Assembly (NCBI RefSeq): GCF_024699945.1
Contig: NZ_JAJOMY010000001.1
Coordinates: 2,666,001-2,730,000 of the forward strand
Direction of reading: 5' to 3'
DNA length: 64,000 nt
Source: Phenylobacterium sp. J426
Lineage (GTDB): Bacteria; Pseudomonadota; Alphaproteobacteria; Caulobacterales; Caulobacteraceae
The position numbers and the translations under genes were made by a program. Positions 63,475-64,000 of the stretch are shown piece by piece; the stretch's first letter is position 1; every line of letters begins with the position of its first letter. The notes under the pieces are model-generated. The model worked only from the letters and a program-made list of their open reading frames with translations, was not told the origin of the DNA and did no database searches.

Positions 63475-64000
63475 ATGCACGTCGCCCGTTTCGAAGCGCC
63501 GGCGGACGGAGGTCCGCACCTGCCGCCGCACCGCCAGCAGCCGGGTTCCCGCCGTGCGCCGGAGCCGATCTTCAACGCGCCCTGGATCGCCTTGCTGCTG
63601 ACGGCGGTGATCGTCGGCGGCTATGCCATCCAGAGCCGGTTCCCGCTTCCGGCCGTGGCGATGGACTACGCCTTCTCGCCGGCGCTGCTGGAAGAGGGGC
63701 AGTGGGAGCGGGTGTTCACGGCGCTCTTCCTGCACGGGAACTGGCCGCATGCGCTGATGAACGCCGGGTTCTGCCTGGCGTTCGGCACGCCGGTCGCGCG
63801 CTACTTTGGAGAGCGCCTCTCCGGCGCCGCGCTCTTCATGATCTTCTATCTGGCGTGCGGCGCGCTCTCGACGCTCGGTTACGTCGCGCTCCATGCGGGC
63901 GAGCAGAGCGCGCTTCTCGGGGCGTCCGGCGCGGTGTCCGGCCTGATGGGCGGCGCGGCGCGCCTGATGGCGGGCCATGGGCGGCCCGGGCCGATCCTCT
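63475..64000 (+). CDS. Rhomboid-family intramembrane protease (5' part only)
   Basis: The window ends inside this gene after about 175 residues. The N-terminus is a Pro/His-rich cytoplasmic tail. TM1 is PWIALLLTAVIVGGYAI. The family HxxxN is in FLHGNWPHALMNAG, then LYLACGALSTLGYVAL and the catalytic Ser in LLGASGAVSGLMGG. The catalytic His would lie beyond the window. ATG 63475 follows a CCCG stretch with no strong ribosome binding site. This is a second rhomboid, distinct from the one at 10421. Confidence 0.82.
   Translation, partial: MHVARFEAPADGGPHLPPHRQQPGSRRAPEPIFNAPWIALLLTAVIVGGYAIQSRFPLPAVAMDYAFSPALLEEGQWERVFTALFLHGNWPHALMNAGFCLAFGTPVARYFGERLSGAALFMIFYLACGALSTLGYVALHAGEQSALLGASGAVSGLMGGAARLMAGHGRPGPIL

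Overview
The window is high-GC bacterial chromosome with dense, mostly short operons, ATGA/GTGA overlaps and several TonB-dependent receptors. It also carries PD40-propeller proteins, a MocR regulator, methylmalonyl-CoA mutase and many small alphaproteobacterial families. Together these suggest an alphaproteobacterium of the Caulobacteraceae, perhaps Phenylobacterium. The genus is inference. I see no prophage, insertion sequence, CRISPR array or rRNA. One tRNA (Leu, anticodon TAA) lies at 13237-13322.

Layout. 1-4.2 kb: the 3' end of an oligopeptidase B, a DUF4336 protein, sfsA, a CinA-like protein, a small secreted protein and an orphan ParA ATPase. 4.3-8.7 kb: an RND efflux adaptor and pump. 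8.8-11.9 kb: SDR, crotonase, rhomboid and TSUP transporter. 11.8-15.7 kb: purU, a membrane-anchored Pro/Ala protein, tRNA-Leu, and a MocR regulator divergent from a DUF983 gene across a three-site operator. 15.8-22.7 kb: a propeller-amidohydrolase, a secreted hydrolase, an N-formylglutamate amidohydrolase and two transglutaminase-like proteins. 22.7-30.9 kb: a TonB receptor with a divergent transmembrane winged-helix/propeller regulator, sodB, and a second TonB receptor with a PepSY protein. 30.9-38.2 kb: both methylmalonyl-CoA mutase subunits, a membrane channel-like protein, a thiolase and a flavin oxidoreductase. 38.3-44.7 kb: a TonB receptor followed by a complete sulfate ABC operon. 44.7-52.4 kb: two tandem, very large secreted GH16 glycan hydrolases with RTX/type I secretion modules. 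52.6-64 kb: small proteins, PhoH, a gamma-carbonic anhydrase, DUF805, enoyl-CoA hydratase, DUF3667, GMC oxidoreductase, an AAC(6')-like acetyltransferase, an M16 peptidase, an SDR and the start of a second rhomboid.

Coordinate warning. I found 20 apparent single-base frameshifts in 14 genes. Nineteen are extra bases, nearly all in G6/C6 runs or in a GGGCGC(C) context. The protein on both sides of each is intact and homologous, so I treat them as probable sequence errors and annotate each gene across the break. They also create false fusions, the largest being an apparent 1217-residue mutase.

The most unusual biology is the GH16 pair. One copy has a near-identical 804-bp internal tandem duplication that triplicates a type I secretion target-like domain. 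Other items worth attention are the MocR operator, a terminator in the phoH leader, a DnaA-box-like inverted repeat before parA, a Fur-like site between sodB and a TonB receptor, and five convergent gene pairs sharing a CTAG stop.
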